Assembly (NCBI RefSeq): GCF_000349845.1
Contig: NC_020829.1
Coordinates: forward strand, 3,045,001 to 3,109,000
Direction of reading: 5' to 3'
DNA length: 64,000 nucleotides
Source: Pseudomonas sp. ATCC 13867
GTDB taxonomy: Bacteria; Pseudomonadota; Gammaproteobacteria; Pseudomonadales; Pseudomonadaceae
Below the pieces are notes generated by a model that saw nothing but the letters and a program-made list of their open reading frames with translations, was not told the origin of the DNA and did no database searches. The translations under genes were made by a program, and so were the position numbers. How positions within the stretch are numbered: position 1 is the first letter of the stretch; each line of letters opens with the position of its first letter. Shown here in pieces: positions 19,262 through 27,516 of the stretch.

Positions 19262-19904
19262 TTCAGATCTCCGAAGGTGGAGTTACTCGCAAGTAGACAC
19301 GATATATTCCTGGATTTTTTTGTCGATACTTACAGCGCACCCCTACTTCACCATAAGCATTTTCCTACAAAAGTAACTTAGGATTCCTACAATCGCCCCG
19401 CTCTCAGCAAAAGCTCCATACCAAATGAAGTCGAGACCACCAAGAGAGTTAACTTAAACCCCGCTCAAAGCCTTGCCAAATACCGCTCCTATTTCACGGA
19501 TAAAAATTCAAATGCTTTGATGATGGCTTCGGGACAGCCAGATATTACTTCTAGAAACCTCATGACACGGATCGAACCAACCTGCCACCAATGAAATAAA
19601 ATCCCTCATAACAGGCAAGAGTACATTGCGAAAACAGAGCCAACCCTTAAACGACCATTTCAACGGCAAGCTCTATTTACCAACTTACCAAACCAATCCT
19701 CGTCTAATTCCAGCCAGGCCATACATATATTTTTATTAATCTTATTTAGCTCCGAAATCTGAAAAACCAGACTCTCTCGAGTCTTTATCCTGACTCTGAT
19801 GAAGTCGATGCATAGCGTTGTATCACCGGTATCGGGACCGACTGTGTCTGAGTGGAATAACGGACTATCAGGAGAACACTGCAGGTGGCCTTCGAAGAAT
19901 CAAT
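19262..19904. other. AT-rich intergenic region, no gene seen
   Basis: About 640 bp between the bvgA-like gene and the tRNA-Leu terminator. Base composition is clearly richer in A/T than the flanks, especially 19500-19760. I see no credible ORF or RNA. It holds the presumed promoter of the two-component genes and the TTCCTACA repeats at 19361-19391. Confidence 0.6.
19361..19391. promoter_or_regulatory. Paired TTCCTACA motifs upstream of the bvgA-like gene
   Basis: TTTCCTACAA (19361-19370) and ATTCCTACAA (19383-19392) are direct repeats 22 bp apart, two helical turns. Between them a TAGGA makes an inverted pair with the second copy (TAGGATTCCTA, 19379-19389). The arrangement resembles the heptad arrays bound by BvgA-type dimers. 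Candidate autoregulatory site. Confidence 0.45.
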
Positions 19905-19936
19905 AAAAAAGCCACCCCTGCAGAAGCAGGGGTGGC
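19905..19936 (-). terminator. Terminator of the tRNA array
   Basis: Perfect 11-bp stem GCCACCCCTGC / GCAGGGGTGGC with a four-base loop. On the minus strand it is followed by TTTTTT, just past the tRNA-Leu 3' end. Confidence 0.85.
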
Positions 19937-19943
19937 TTTGAAT

Positions 19944-20254
19944 TGGTGCCCGAGGCCGGGGTCGAACCGGCACGCCTTGCGGCGGGGGATTTTCTTACCA
20001 CTTCGGCTTTCGCCGCCAGCATTGCGCCGTTCGTGGTCTGGAGCACGCCTTCACCATAGCTTTCAGCCGTAGGTGCCCGCCGTCTGCTCTCTACACCTTC
20101 CCAACCGCCAGGGTCGGGCTTGGCTCGGCGTTGGCTCGGATGCTTGGCGCATATCCAGGGCGTTCGCCGAATTTGACGGGCTTCACCTCTGGGGTTTCCC
20201 CCGGAGGGCTCAAATTTTCAAGTCCCCTGTGTATACCAATTTCACCACTCGGGC
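19944..20254 (-). tRNA. tRNA-Leu(UAA) gene interrupted by a group I intron
   Basis: The 5' exon (20220-20254, 35 nt) begins GCCCGAGTGG and ends CTT in the anticodon loop. The 3' exon (19944-19993, 50 nt) begins AAAATCCCCC, contains the T-arm GCCGGTTCGACCCCGGC and ends with acceptor CTCGGGC plus encoded ACCA. Joined, they give an 85-nt class II tRNA with anticodon stem GGGGA/TCCCC, loop CTTAAAA and anticodon UAA. The insertion lies between positions 34 and 35, as in cyanobacterial tRNA-Leu(UAA) introns. It is the last gene of a minus-strand Gly-Cys-Leu tRNA array. Confidence 0.92.
19994..20219 (-). ncRNA. Group I self-splicing intron in tRNA-Leu(UAA), IC3-like
   Basis: 226 nt between the tRNA exons. 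It starts with G after an exonic U and ends with G, as group I introns do; the internal GAG near the 5' end can pair with exon CUU through a U-G wobble. Core segments closely match what I remember of the Azoarcus tRNA-Ile intron: GTCAAATTCGGCGAA, AACGCCGAGCCAAGC, GAAGGTGTAGAGA followed by AGACGG, and GCTATGGTGAAGGC followed by CTCCAG. No ORF is encoded. The intron should be removed by RNA-catalysed splicing with a guanosine cofactor. Confidence 0.9.
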
Positions 20255-20413
20255 GTGTTACGTATTAGCAGGGCCCAGCCATTTACCACTTGACTTCCTG
20301 CTGATTCCTAGCCTTCCAGACCAGGCATTGGAGCAATTCTACAAATCCTACAACCTATCGCCTTATCCGCCTTTTCGCCATCAAGGCCTAGCAGCAGAGA
20401 CTTGACACATCAG

Positions 20414-20453
20414 TTTTTAAGTCTCTTGCGTCTACCGATTTCGCCATCCGGGC
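20414..20453 (-). pseudogene. 5' half of a second tRNA-Leu(UAA), degenerate
   Basis: The sequence has acceptor GCCCGGA, a D-arm (GCGAAATCGGTAGACGC), an anticodon stem 5' strand AGAGA and the loop CTTAAAA with anticodon UAA. The sequence then departs from a tRNA: the next bases do not pair with the stem, and no T-arm or matching 3' acceptor is found in the 160 bp before the intact tRNA-Leu. It is about 75 percent identical to the intact 5' exon by eye. Probably a remnant of the native tRNA-Leu gene or of a duplicated one. Confidence 0.65.
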
Positions 20454-20572
20454 GACAGTGCTGTTCGGCGGTGAGAGGCTCTTGCGAGCCAGAAGCGGAC
20501 TGGACTGTAGCGGGTTCGCTTCTGTATTTGCAACCTACGGAATCTTATTGCAAGCGCACGTGTCTGCTAAAG

Positions 20573-20609
20573 AAAAAGCCCTGTAAATCGTGGATTTACA
20601 GGGCTTTTC
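20573..20609. terminator. Bidirectional hairpin between tRNA-Cys and tRNA-Leu
   Basis: 12-bp perfect stem GCCCTGTAAATC / GATTTACAGGGC with loop GTG, A5 on the left and T4 on the right. It could end transcription after tRNA-Cys on the minus strand, making tRNA-Leu a separate unit. Confidence 0.8.
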
Positions 20610-20612
20610 TAT

Positions 20613-20686
20613 TGGAGGCTGAGGTCGGAATCGAACCGGCGTTCACGGATTTGCAATCCGGTGCATAACCACTCTGCTACTCAGCC
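20613..20686 (-). tRNA. tRNA-Cys(GCA)
   Basis: 74-nt cloverleaf: acceptor GGCTGAG / CTCAGCC, anticodon stem CGGAT / ATCCG around loop TTGCAA with anticodon GCA, T-arm GCCGGTTCGATTCCGAC, encoded CCA end. Confidence 0.95.
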
Positions 20687-20723
20687 GCAAAACAAACGGC
20701 TCGCATCGCGAACCGTCAAAATC

Positions 20724-20799
<76 letters not shown>

Positions 20800-20864
20800 G
20801 TCGTGTTGACGGGCGCCATTCTATCGTTTCGAAAAGCCCTGTCAACTCCTTGATTCAAAAAAAC

Positions 20865-21425
20865 TTATTTCTCTTTCGGGGTGGTGTTGAGATGGGGCCA
20901 CGCCGCGAGCAGATAGTGCAGCATCGACCACAGGGTCAGTACGGCGGCAATGATCAGCAGTACATAACCCACAATCACCCAGAAGGTCATCAGTGGCGGA
21001 TTGGCCAGCAAGATGACCAGCGCCACCATCTGGGCTGCCGTCTTCCATTTGCCGAGATTGGAAACAGCGACATGCGCCCTCGCCCCCAGTTCGGCCATCC
21101 ACTCACGCAGCGCCGACACCACGATTTCGCGACCGATAATGATCGCCGCCGGCAGTGTCAGCCACAGGTTCGCATGCTCCTCCACCAGCAGCACCAGCGC
21201 GGTGGCCACCATCAGCTTGTCCGCCACCGGATCGAGGAAGGCACCAAACGGCGTGCTCTGCCCGAGCTTGCGCGCCAGGTAGCCATCCAGCCAATCGGTG
21301 GCAGCCGCCAGGGCGAACACGGCACTGGCGGCCAGATGGCTGGCAGGGAACGGGAAGTAGAACAGCAGGATGAAGATCGGGATAAGTAGAACGCGGAGCA
21401 GTGTGAGCAGGTTCGGGATATTCAT
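20865..21425 (-). CDS. pgsA: CDP-diacylglycerol-glycerol-3-phosphate 3-phosphatidyltransferase
   Basis: Inner-membrane enzyme that makes phosphatidylglycerophosphate, the committed step to phosphatidylglycerol and cardiolipin. 186 residues with several transmembrane helices. The CDP-alcohol phosphotransferase motif is present in the form [12 protein letters not shown]...[10 protein letters not shown], with the four catalytic Asp residues. It begins [18 protein letters not shown], as in other PgsA proteins. Located 33 bp downstream of uvrC, it is the last gene of the gacA-uvrC-pgsA run, an order conserved in pseudomonads. Confidence 0.96.
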   Translation of the reverse strand: MNIPNLLTLLRVLLIPIFILLFYFPFPASHLAASAVFALAAATDWLDGYLARKLGQSTPFGAFLDPVADKLMVATALVLLVEEHANLWLTLPAAIIIGREIVVSALREWMAELGARAHVAVSNLGKWKTAAQMVALVILLANPPLMTFWVIVGYVLLIIAAVLTLWSMLHYLLAAWPHLNTTPKEK

Positions 21426-21458
21426 CGGGTCAGGAAGTCTTCGAGTTGAGCCGGCATT

Positions 21459-23285
21459 CTACTCGCTGTGAAGAACCGCATAAATCTGCTCAGCCAGCTT
21501 TTTACTAATACCGGGGGCTTTGGCAATCTCATCAATACTGGCACGCGACAGTTCCTGCAACCCACCAAAGTGTTTGAGCAGGTCGCGACGACGCTTGGGG
21601 CCCACACCCGGCACGTCCTCGAGCGTGGAGGTACGGCGCGCTTTTCCTCGTCGAGCACGATGGCCCGTGATTGCGAAGCGGTGCGCTTCATCACGGATCT
21701 GCTGGACAAGATGTAGCGCCGGGGAATCCGCCGGCAGCGTGAACTCATGTTCGGCGTCGTTCAGGTAGAGCGTTTCCAACCCCGGCTTGCGTGTCACGCC
21801 CTTGGCCACACCGAGGAGCGTCAGGCCGGCCACTGCCAGTTCCTGGAGCACCTCCTGCGCCATCGCCAACTGCCCCTTGCCGCCGTCGACCAGAAGGATG
21901 TCAGGCATCTTGCCCTCGCCCTCCTTCAGGCGGCTGAAACGCCGCGTCAATGCCTGATGCATGGCGGCATAGTCATCGCCAGCCGTTACACCTTCGATAT
22001 TGAAGCGACGGTAGTCCGACTTCAACGCCCCCTCCGGGCCGAACACCACGCAGGAAGCAACGGTGGCCTCGCCACTGGAGTGACTGATATCGAAGCACTC
22101 CAGTCGCTGCGGCGGCTCCGCAAGGTCCAGCGCATCGCCCAGCGCCTCGAAGCGCGCAGCCATGTGCTGACGATTGGCAAGACGCGCCGCCAAGGCCTGC
22201 TCGGCGTTGGTCACGGCCAGTTGCTGCCAGCGCGCGCGGGTACTGCGCACGCGATGGCTGATTTCCAGCGACTTTCCACGAGACGTCTCGATAGCCGACA
22301 CCAGCACCGGAAAATCCTCGTGCAGGGCGTTGACGATAAGTTCGGTCGGCAGATCGCGCTCGCGATGGCTGAGGTAGTACTGTCCGAGGAAGGCCAGCAG
22401 CACGTCGCCCACCTCCTCCTCGATCGCCACCTGCGGGAAGAAATTCTTGCTGCCCAGCACCCGGCCGCCTCGCACGCTGATCAGGTGCACACAGGCGCCA
22501 CCCGGCGTGACGATAGCGGCAATCACATCGACATCGCCGCTGCCACCCTCCATGCTCTGCTGGTCCTGCACACGCCGCAGAATGGCCACCTGGTCACGTA
22601 GCTCAGCGGCTTTCTCGAAGTCCAGGCGCATGGCCGCCTGCTCCATGCTGGTGGACAGTTCATCCGCCAGCACGTTGCTGCGTCCTTCGAGGAACATGAT
22701 CGAGTGGCGCACGTCTTCGGCGTATTCCTCTTCGCTGACCAACCCGACACAGGGCGCCTTGCAGCGCTTGATCTGGTATTGCAGGCAGGGGCGCGTGCGA
22801 TTGCGGAAGTAGCTGTCCTCACACTGCCGAACGAAGAAAGCCTTCTGCAGCAGCGCCAGGCTCTCACGGATGGCCCCTGCGCTGGGGTACGGACCGAAGT
22901 AGCGCCCCTTCTGCTTCTTCGCGCCGCGATGGATCGTCAGCCGGGGAAACGCGTCCTCGCTGGAGAGAAAGACATAGGGATAGGACTTATCGTCCCGCAG
23001 CAGGATGTTGTAAGGCGGCCGCCACTCCTTGATCAGCGTCTGCTCCAGCAGCAGCGCCTCGGTCTCGTTGGCCGTGATGGTGGTTTCGACCTGAGCGATC
23101 CGCGCCACCAGTGCAGCGGTCTTCGGTGCCAGGCCAGACTTGCGGAAATAACTGGAAAGCCGCTTCTTGAGATCCTTCGCCTTGCCGACATAAAGCAGCT
23201 TGGCGTCCGCATCGAACATGCGATAGACGCCCGGCCGCCCGCTGCAGGTAGCCAGGAACGCCGCCGAATCGAATACTGCGGCCAT
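21459..23285 (-). CDS. uvrC: Excinuclease ABC subunit C
   Basis: Nucleotide-excision-repair endonuclease that makes both incisions around a lesion after UvrAB loading. 608 residues, normal length. Domains in order: N-terminal GIY-YIG nuclease ([24 protein letters not shown]), a Cys-rich region ([19 protein letters not shown]), a UvrB-binding UVR motif ([15 protein letters not shown]), an RNase H-like C-terminal nuclease ([31 protein letters not shown]) and two helix-hairpin-helix motifs ([20 protein letters not shown]). The ATG at 23285 starts two bases after the gacA stop, so the genes are translationally coupled, as in E. coli uvrY-uvrC. Confidence 0.97.
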   Translation of the reverse strand: MAAVFDSAAFLATCSGRPGVYRMFDADAKLLYVGKAKDLKKRLSSYFRKSGLAPKTAALVARIAQVETTITANETEALLLEQTLIKEWRPPYNILLRDDKSYPYVFLSSEDAFPRLTIHRGAKKQKGRYFGPYPSAGAIRESLALLQKAFFVRQCEDSYFRNRTRPCLQYQIKRCKAPCVGLVSEEEYAEDVRHSIMFLEGRSNVLADELSTSMEQAAMRLDFEKAAELRDQVAILRRVQDQQSMEGGSGDVDVIAAIVTPGGACVHLISVRGGRVLGSKNFFPQVAIEEEVGDVLLAFLGQYYLSHRERDLPTELIVNALHEDFPVLVSAIETSRGKSLEISHRVRSTRARWQQLAVTNAEQALAARLANRQHMAARFEALGDALDLAEPPQRLECFDISHSSGEATVASCVVFGPEGALKSDYRRFNIEGVTAGDDYAAMHQALTRRFSRLKEGEGKMPDILLVDGGKGQLAMAQEVLQELAVAGLTLLGVAKGVTRKPGLETLYLNDAEHEFTLPADSPALHLVQQIRDEAHRFAITGHRARRGKARRTSTLEDVPGVGPKRRRDLLKHFGGLQELSRASIDEIAKAPGISKKLAEQIYAVLHSE

Positions 23286-23287
23286 CG

Positions 23288-23932
23288 TCAGTTGTTGGTA
23301 TCGACCATGCCGTGCCGAACGGCCAGCAGCGCCAGTTCCACGTCGCTGGTGATCGAGAGCTTCTCGAAGATACGGTAACGGTAGGTGTTGACGGTTTTGG
23401 GCGACAGGCAGAGCTTGTCCGAGATGCTTTGTACCTTGTGGCAATTAGCAATCATCAGGGCAATCTGGATTTCCCGCTCGGACAGCGTGTCGAAGGGAGA
23501 CGCGTTTTTCTCGGGTTCGAAGGATTTCAGCGCCAGGTTCTGGGCGATCTGCGGGCTGATGTAGCGTTGGCCGGCAAATACCTGGCGAATGGCCTGGACC
23601 ATTTCCTCGAGCGCCGCACCCTTGGTGAGGTATCCGGCAGCGCCGGCCTGCATCAGCCGTGTCGGGAACGGATCTTCCTCGCACACGGTCACCACCACCA
23701 CGCGCACATCGGGCTGGCTGCGCAGCAACTTGCGAGTCGCCTCCAGCCCACCGATACCGGGCATCTTCACATCCATCAGCACGACATCGGGCTTGAGCTC
23801 TCGAGCCAGTTGCAGCCCACGCTCGCCAGAGTCAGCCTGACCGACGACCTGCAGGCCGTCGATATCGGCCAGCATGCGGGTAATTCCGGTGCGCACCAGA
23901 TCGTGGTCATCGACCACCAGCACCTTGATCAC
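23288..23932 (-). CDS. gacA: GacA global response regulator
   Basis: 214-residue NarL-family regulator of the GacS/GacA-Rsm pathway, which switches on rsm small RNAs and thereby secondary metabolism and biofilm functions. The receiver has D8-D9, phospho-acceptor D54 (VVLMDVKMP), T81-region VVVTVCEED and K in YLTKGAAL. The C-terminal LuxR HTH contains [21 protein letters not shown] and [13 protein letters not shown]. Sequence and uvrC linkage identify it as GacA rather than another NarL-type protein. It begins with the sole ATG at the head of a 330-bp gap. Confidence 0.97.
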   Translation of the reverse strand: MIKVLVVDDHDLVRTGITRMLADIDGLQVVGQADSGERGLQLARELKPDVVLMDVKMPGIGGLEATRKLLRSQPDVRVVVVTVCEEDPFPTRLMQAGAAGYLTKGAALEEMVQAIRQVFAGQRYISPQIAQNLALKSFEPEKNASPFDTLSEREIQIALMIANCHKVQSISDKLCLSPKTVNTYRYRIFEKLSITSDVELALLAVRHGMVDTNN

Positions 23933-24265
23933 ACAGCACCCCTTTGCACAGAAATGGAATTGTGAAGATCCAGCGAAAGCTTCTTGAAACTCGCGAACCT
24001 TAACAGAAAGCCCCCTCTCGACCTAGCTTGGTGCAGGCTCGTCAAAATGCAAGCGCCAGAGAACTGCATCCAACGCGCCGACAAATGCTGACAGACATGC
24101 GCCAGAACGTCTATGACGGGCTCTTCGCGAAAGAAGGCACAGCCATGCAGATATATCCCAACGTAGAGTCTGAACCTTCCTGGGCAAAATACTCGCCCCG
24201 CCCGCTCAGCCCCGAGAGGACGAACAGTACGGATAGCAGCATTGGCAGAATGCCAGGTCACCTCC
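23933..24265. other. gacA upstream region, nothing recognised
   Basis: 333 bp between the small membrane-protein gene and gacA. It presumably carries the gacA promoter. I find no convincing ORF, RNA or operator. Confidence 0.4.
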
Positions 24266-24565
24266 TCAGACAACGAGCAACCGCAACATCCGAATCAGCC
24301 AGAGCAGTGCCAGCAGCGCCGGATAGTAGAGCAGCATCCCTGCGAGGCAAATCAAGGCCAGAGAGAGGCGAGGCCAGGTGACCGCATAGGAGTCCTGAAT
24401 CCGGAAATCGGTCGCGAGGTACAACGGGAAGATAACGGGAAACACCACCAGCCCCAGCGACCAGTATGTCCCGGATGCCGACGTGATGTAGTGAGTGACA
24501 ACCCAGCTACTGGCATACCAGAAGCAGATCCACGCCGCAGCAAATATCAACGCCCTGAAAAACAA
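24266..24565 (-). CDS. Small three-span membrane protein, unknown
   Basis: 99 residues with three hydrophobic segments (about 4-22, 34-52 and 68-97): FFRALIFAAAWICFWYASSWV, SLGLVVFPVIFPLYLA and LSLALICLAGMLLYYPALLALLW. No family recognised. The reading frame begins with TTG, but a very strong GGAGG seven bases upstream makes this start credible. It lies between gacA and yccA, same strand as both but separated from each by more than 100 bp. Confidence 0.6.
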   Translation of the reverse strand: MFFRALIFAAAWICFWYASSWVVTHYITSASGTYWSLGLVVFPVIFPLYLATDFRIQDSYAVTWPRLSLALICLAGMLLYYPALLALLWLIRMLRLLVV

Positions 24566-24674
24566 GGGGCAGCCTCCTCATCCATGCGATGAGACTGAGC
24601 AGTATGGCAGCGAATAAGGACCTGACCCCACTCATAGCCGCAAGCTCATGAGGCCCGTGTTACACCCAAAATAA

Positions 24675-24700
24675 AAAGAGCCCGTCGAAACGGGCTCTTT
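24675..24700 (-). terminator. Terminator of the BI-1/YccA gene
   Basis: Stem GAGCCCG / CGGGCTC with loop TCGAAA and T5 on the minus strand, 15 bp past the stop codon. Confidence 0.85.
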
Positions 24701-24715
24701 GGGGTTGCGTGGCGA

Positions 24716-25381
24716 TCAGTCGTCGCTACCCATGATGCCGAATATCTGCAACAAGCTGAGGAACAGGTTGTAGATCGACACATACAGGCTGATGGTAGCC
24801 ATGATGTAGTTGCGCTCGCCACCGTGGATGATTGCGCTGGTCTGGAACAGAATCATCGCCGAGGAGAACAGCACGAAACCGGCGCTGATCGCCAGTTGCA
24901 GGCCGCTGATCTGGAAGAACAGCGAGACCAGTACGGCACCCATCAGTACAAAGAAGCCCGCAGTGATGAAGCCGGACAGGAAGCTCATGTCCTTGCGAGT
25001 GGTCAGTACATAGGCGGACAGACCGAAGAACACCAGTGCCGTCATGAAGAAGGCCGACGAAATCACACTCGCGCCATTGGCCATGCCCAGGTACAGATTG
25101 AGGATCGGGCCGAGGGTGTAGCCCATGAATCCGGTGAGGGCGAAGGTGCTGAGCAGGCCCCAGGCGCTGTTGCGCAGCTTCACGGTGAGGAAGAACAGGC
25201 CGTAGAAGCCCAGCAGCACCACGAAGATGCTCGGATACGGCAGACGCATCTGCTGCGAGGCGAAAGCCACCAGTCCACTGAAGGCCAGCGTCAGCGCGAG
25301 CAGGCCGTAGGTATTGCGCAGGACGCCGCTGACCTCTTTCTGCTCCACGGCTGTGGAGTCGAGATATTGCCGTTCTTGCAT
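24716..25381 (-). CDS. yccA: BAX inhibitor-1/YccA family membrane protein
   Basis: 221-residue inner-membrane protein of the BI-1 (UPF0005) family with seven predicted transmembrane helices. E. coli YccA is a substrate and modulator of the FtsH protease and guards SecY. Family hallmarks are GFMGYTLGPILNLYL near the middle and the C-terminal GGERNYIMATISLYVSIYNLFLSLLQI. The hydrophilic N-terminus is short. ATG 25381 has AGGAG seven bases upstream; the longer frame adds a non-homologous stretch. Monocistronic, divergent from tRNA-Ser. Confidence 0.93.
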   Translation of the reverse strand: MQERQYLDSTAVEQKEVSGVLRNTYGLLALTLAFSGLVAFASQQMRLPYPSIFVVLLGFYGLFFLTVKLRNSAWGLLSTFALTGFMGYTLGPILNLYLGMANGASVISSAFFMTALVFFGLSAYVLTTRKDMSFLSGFITAGFFVLMGAVLVSLFFQISGLQLAISAGFVLFSSAMILFQTSAIIHGGERNYIMATISLYVSIYNLFLSLLQIFGIMGSDD

Positions 25382-25516
25382 GTCGAGACACTCCTGTTTA
25401 AGCGGGATACGGGTCCATGACCGTAGTGCCACTCATCATAACAGAGGCAAATGGACCTCGAATCACCAGAGTTTGACAGTGTGTTGCGATCCGGTACTAT
25501 GGCGCCCCGCTCATGC

Positions 25517-25604
25517 GGAAGTGTGGCCGAGTGGTTTAAGGCAACGGTCTTGAAAACCGTCGACGGGAAACTGTCCCAGAGTTCGAATCTCTGCGCTTCC
25601 GCCA
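25517..25604 (+). tRNA. tRNA-Ser(UGA)
   Basis: 88-nt class II tRNA: acceptor GGAAGTG / CGCTTCC, anticodon stem ACGGT / ACCGT with loop CTTGAAA (anticodon UGA), long variable arm, T-arm AGAGTTCGAATCTCT, encoded CCA. Confidence 0.95.
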
Positions 25605-25610
25605 TTATTC

Positions 25611-25636
25611 AAGGCCCTGATTTTCAGGGCCTTTTT
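25611..25636 (+). terminator. tRNA-Ser terminator
   Basis: Nine-bp stem AGGCCCTGA / TCAGGGCCT with a TTT loop and T-run, seven bases after the tRNA. Confidence 0.9.
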
Positions 25637-25808
25637 CATTCCTGGGCAACGCTATTCGGCCTTCTCCAGAAGGCTGATTTCTTGATGAATCCCAGAATAA
25701 AACGGCACGGGTCCCACAACTTTTAACCAGATCCTCTCCCCTCCTCGCCCGCCCTGGGCACCCTACTATCCTCCTCACCGGTCTGCCCCGGAACTGGTGG
25801 ACAGGTAG

Positions 25809-25912
25809 TTAAGAGCTACTGCTCGCATTTCGTCGCTCGAACTCCATCGGGCTGAGATAGCCCAGCGTCGAGTGACGGTGACGGTGATTGTAAAAGGCTA
25901 TGTCTGAGTTAA
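25809..25912 (-). pseudogene. IS3-family transposase (OrfB) C-terminal remnant
   Basis: The minus-strand translation AFYNHRHRHSTLGYLSPMEFERR matches the extreme C-terminus of IS3-group DDE transposases (typically YNxxRRHSxLGYxSPxEFE). Only about 35 codons survive; the sequence upstream is unrelated and includes a REP element, and no IS ends are recognisable. Decayed insertion beside tRNA-Ser. Confidence 0.8.
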
Positions 25913-25988
25913 CTGTTGCGGAAAATCCTTCAGAAGAACGCAGCGCCTGTGGCAGCGGGATTGCCGGCGATGCTTTTGCGTTGCCGGC

Positions 25989-26016
25989 TTTCGCGAGCAA
26001 GCTCGCTCCTACAAAG
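25989..26016. repeat. Pseudomonas REP element
   Basis: TTCGCGAGCAAGCTCGCTCC followed by TACAAA is the common Pseudomonas repetitive extragenic palindrome (GCGAGC / GCTCGC stem). The 525-bp gap 25605-26130 otherwise holds the tRNA-Ser terminator, the IS3 scrap and the presumed tus promoter. Confidence 0.85.
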
Positions 26017-26130
26017 GGCTGCAGCCCGACACAACACATAACTAAGACATAGCCTTTGCGTTTCTGCTGCGCGGCAAAAAACGACGCAGTGCCGTATCAT
26101 CCTGCGAAATCCGCCGCCAAGGCCTGCTCC

Positions 26131-26523
26131 ATGAAGTTCGTCATCGCCCTCTTCTCCCCGCCGCATTCACCGGCAGCCCGACGCGCCCTGCGCTTCGCCG
26201 AGGCTGCGCTGGCCGGCGGGCATGAAATCACCCGGCTGTTCTTCTACCAGGACGGCGTGTACAGCGCTTCGGCCAATGCTGTCGCCGGCCAGGACGAACT
26301 GGACGTAGCCGCTGCCTGGTCCCGTTTCGTCGCCGACAATCAACTGGATGGCGTAGTTTGCATCGCCGCCGCCCTGCGCCGTGGCGTGCTGAACAACGAG
26401 GAAGCCAACCGTTATTCCCGCCCCGCCGCCAACCTGCAGGCGCCCTGGGACCTTTCCGGTCTCGGCCAGTTGCATGAAGCGGCGCAACTGGCGGACCGCC
26501 TGGTCTGCTTCGGAGGCGACTGA
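26131..26523 (+). CDS. tusD: Sulfur relay protein TusD
   Basis: 130-residue DsrE-family protein, a subunit of the TusBCD complex. That complex takes persulfide sulfur from TusA and passes it to TusE for 2-thiouridine synthesis at tRNA position 34. It opens KFVIALFSPPHSP, and CIAAALRRGV carries the conserved catalytic Cys. LFFYQDGVYSAS is the family's signature. First of a tightly packed tusD-C-B-E set; its TGA overlaps the next ATG. Confidence 0.95.
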   Translation: MKFVIALFSPPHSPAARRALRFAEAALAGGHEITRLFFYQDGVYSASANAVAGQDELDVAAAWSRFVADNQLDGVVCIAAALRRGVLNNEEANRYSRPAANLQAPWDLSGLGQLHEAAQLADRLVCFGGD

Positions 26524-26882
26524 TGGCCAAGTCCCTGCTGATCATCAGCCGCCAGGCTCCCTGGGCCGGCCCCGCCGCCCGCGAAGCACTGGACATCGCC
26601 CTGGCCGGCGGCGCCTTCGATCTGCCAATCTCGATGCTGTTCCTCGACGACGGCGTCTTCCAGCTCGCCCCCGGCCAACGCCCTAGCAATCTTGAACAGA
26701 AGGACCTGCAGGCCAACCTGCAAGCCCTGCCGCTGTTCGGCGTGGAAGCCCTCTATGTCAGCCAGCGCAGCCTCGGTGAGCGCGGCCTGGACGCCGCCAG
26801 CCTGACACTCCCCGCGCAAGCGCTGGACGCCGCCGCCCTGCGCGATCTGCTGCAAACCCACGACCAGGTGATCACGATCTGA
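26523..26882 (+). CDS. tusC: Sulfur relay protein TusC
   Basis: 119-residue DsrF-like subunit of TusBCD. SLLIISRQAPWAGPAAREALDIAL and LFLDDGVFQLAP are typical of TusC. It starts in the TGATG overlap with tusD and ends in the same way on tusB, so translation of the complex subunits is coupled. Confidence 0.93.
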   Translation: MAKSLLIISRQAPWAGPAAREALDIALAGGAFDLPISMLFLDDGVFQLAPGQRPSNLEQKDLQANLQALPLFGVEALYVSQRSLGERGLDAASLTLPAQALDAAALRDLLQTHDQVITI

Positions 26883-27184
26883 TGGCTACTCTCCACCTGC
26901 TCTCGCACTCCCCCTTCAATGACGGCCGGCTCGCCAGTTGCCTGCACCTGCTCGGCCCGGACGACGGCCTGCTGCTGAGCGGCGAGGCCGTCTACGCCCT
27001 GCGCGACGGCACCGCGCCCTGCCAGGTGCTGGAGCTGATGCCCGCAACCAACGGACTCTTCGCCCTGCTGGAAGACCTGCAGGCGCGCGGCATGGATGAT
27101 GTTCCCGCCCGCGTCATCGCGGTCGACTATCCCGGTTTCGTCGAACTCTGCACCCGCTTCGACAAGGTGAACGCCTGGCTATGA
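26882..27184 (+). CDS. tusB: Sulfur relay protein TusB
   Basis: 100-residue DsrH-like subunit of TusBCD. ATLHLLSHSPF at the start and DDGLLLSGEAVYAL are family features. VDYPGFVELCTRFDKVNAWL closes the protein. Coupled to tusC (TGATG) and tusE (ATGA). Confidence 0.93.
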   Translation: MATLHLLSHSPFNDGRLASCLHLLGPDDGLLLSGEAVYALRDGTAPCQVLELMPATNGLFALLEDLQARGMDDVPARVIAVDYPGFVELCTRFDKVNAWL

Positions 27185-27516
27185 GCACCCTATTGGTCAA
27201 CGGACAATCCCTGCCGCTGGACAAGGACGGCTACCTGGCGCAGCTGGACGACTGGAGCGACGCCGCCGCCGAGGCCCTGGCGCACAACGAAGGCATCCAC
27301 CTGACACCCGAGCATTGGGAAATCCTCCTACTGCTGCGTGAGTTCTACGGCGAGTTCCAGCTCTCCCCGGCCAATCGGCCACTGATCAAGTACGTCGCCC
27401 AGCGCCTGGGCACGGAAAAAGGCAGCAGCCTGCACCTCAACCTCCTGTTCAAGGGCACCCCGGCCAAGCTTGCCGCCAAGCTCGCCGGCCTGCCGAAGCC
27501 GACCAACTGCCTATGA
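27181..27516 (+). CDS. tusE: Sulfur carrier TusE (DsrC family)
   Basis: 111-residue DsrC/TusE protein that carries sulfur from TusBCD to MnmA, which is also encoded in this window at 49372. The essential penultimate Cys is present (C110 in TNCL), together with NEGIHLTPEHWEILLLLREFY and the internal KGTPAKLAAKLAGLPKPTN. It overlaps tusB and the downstream TrpD2-like gene by ATGA junctions. Confidence 0.95.
   Translation: MSTLLVNGQSLPLDKDGYLAQLDDWSDAAAEALAHNEGIHLTPEHWEILLLLREFYGEFQLSPANRPLIKYVAQRLGTEKGSSLHLNLLFKGTPAKLAAKLAGLPKPTNCL

Noticed and set aside
19818..20668. Several short frames across the tRNA array
   Set aside because: They overlap tRNA-Leu, the intron and tRNA-Cys; RNA genes explain the region.
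25451..25726. 91-codon frame spanning tRNA-Ser
   Set aside because: Runs through the tRNA and its terminator; not a protein gene.
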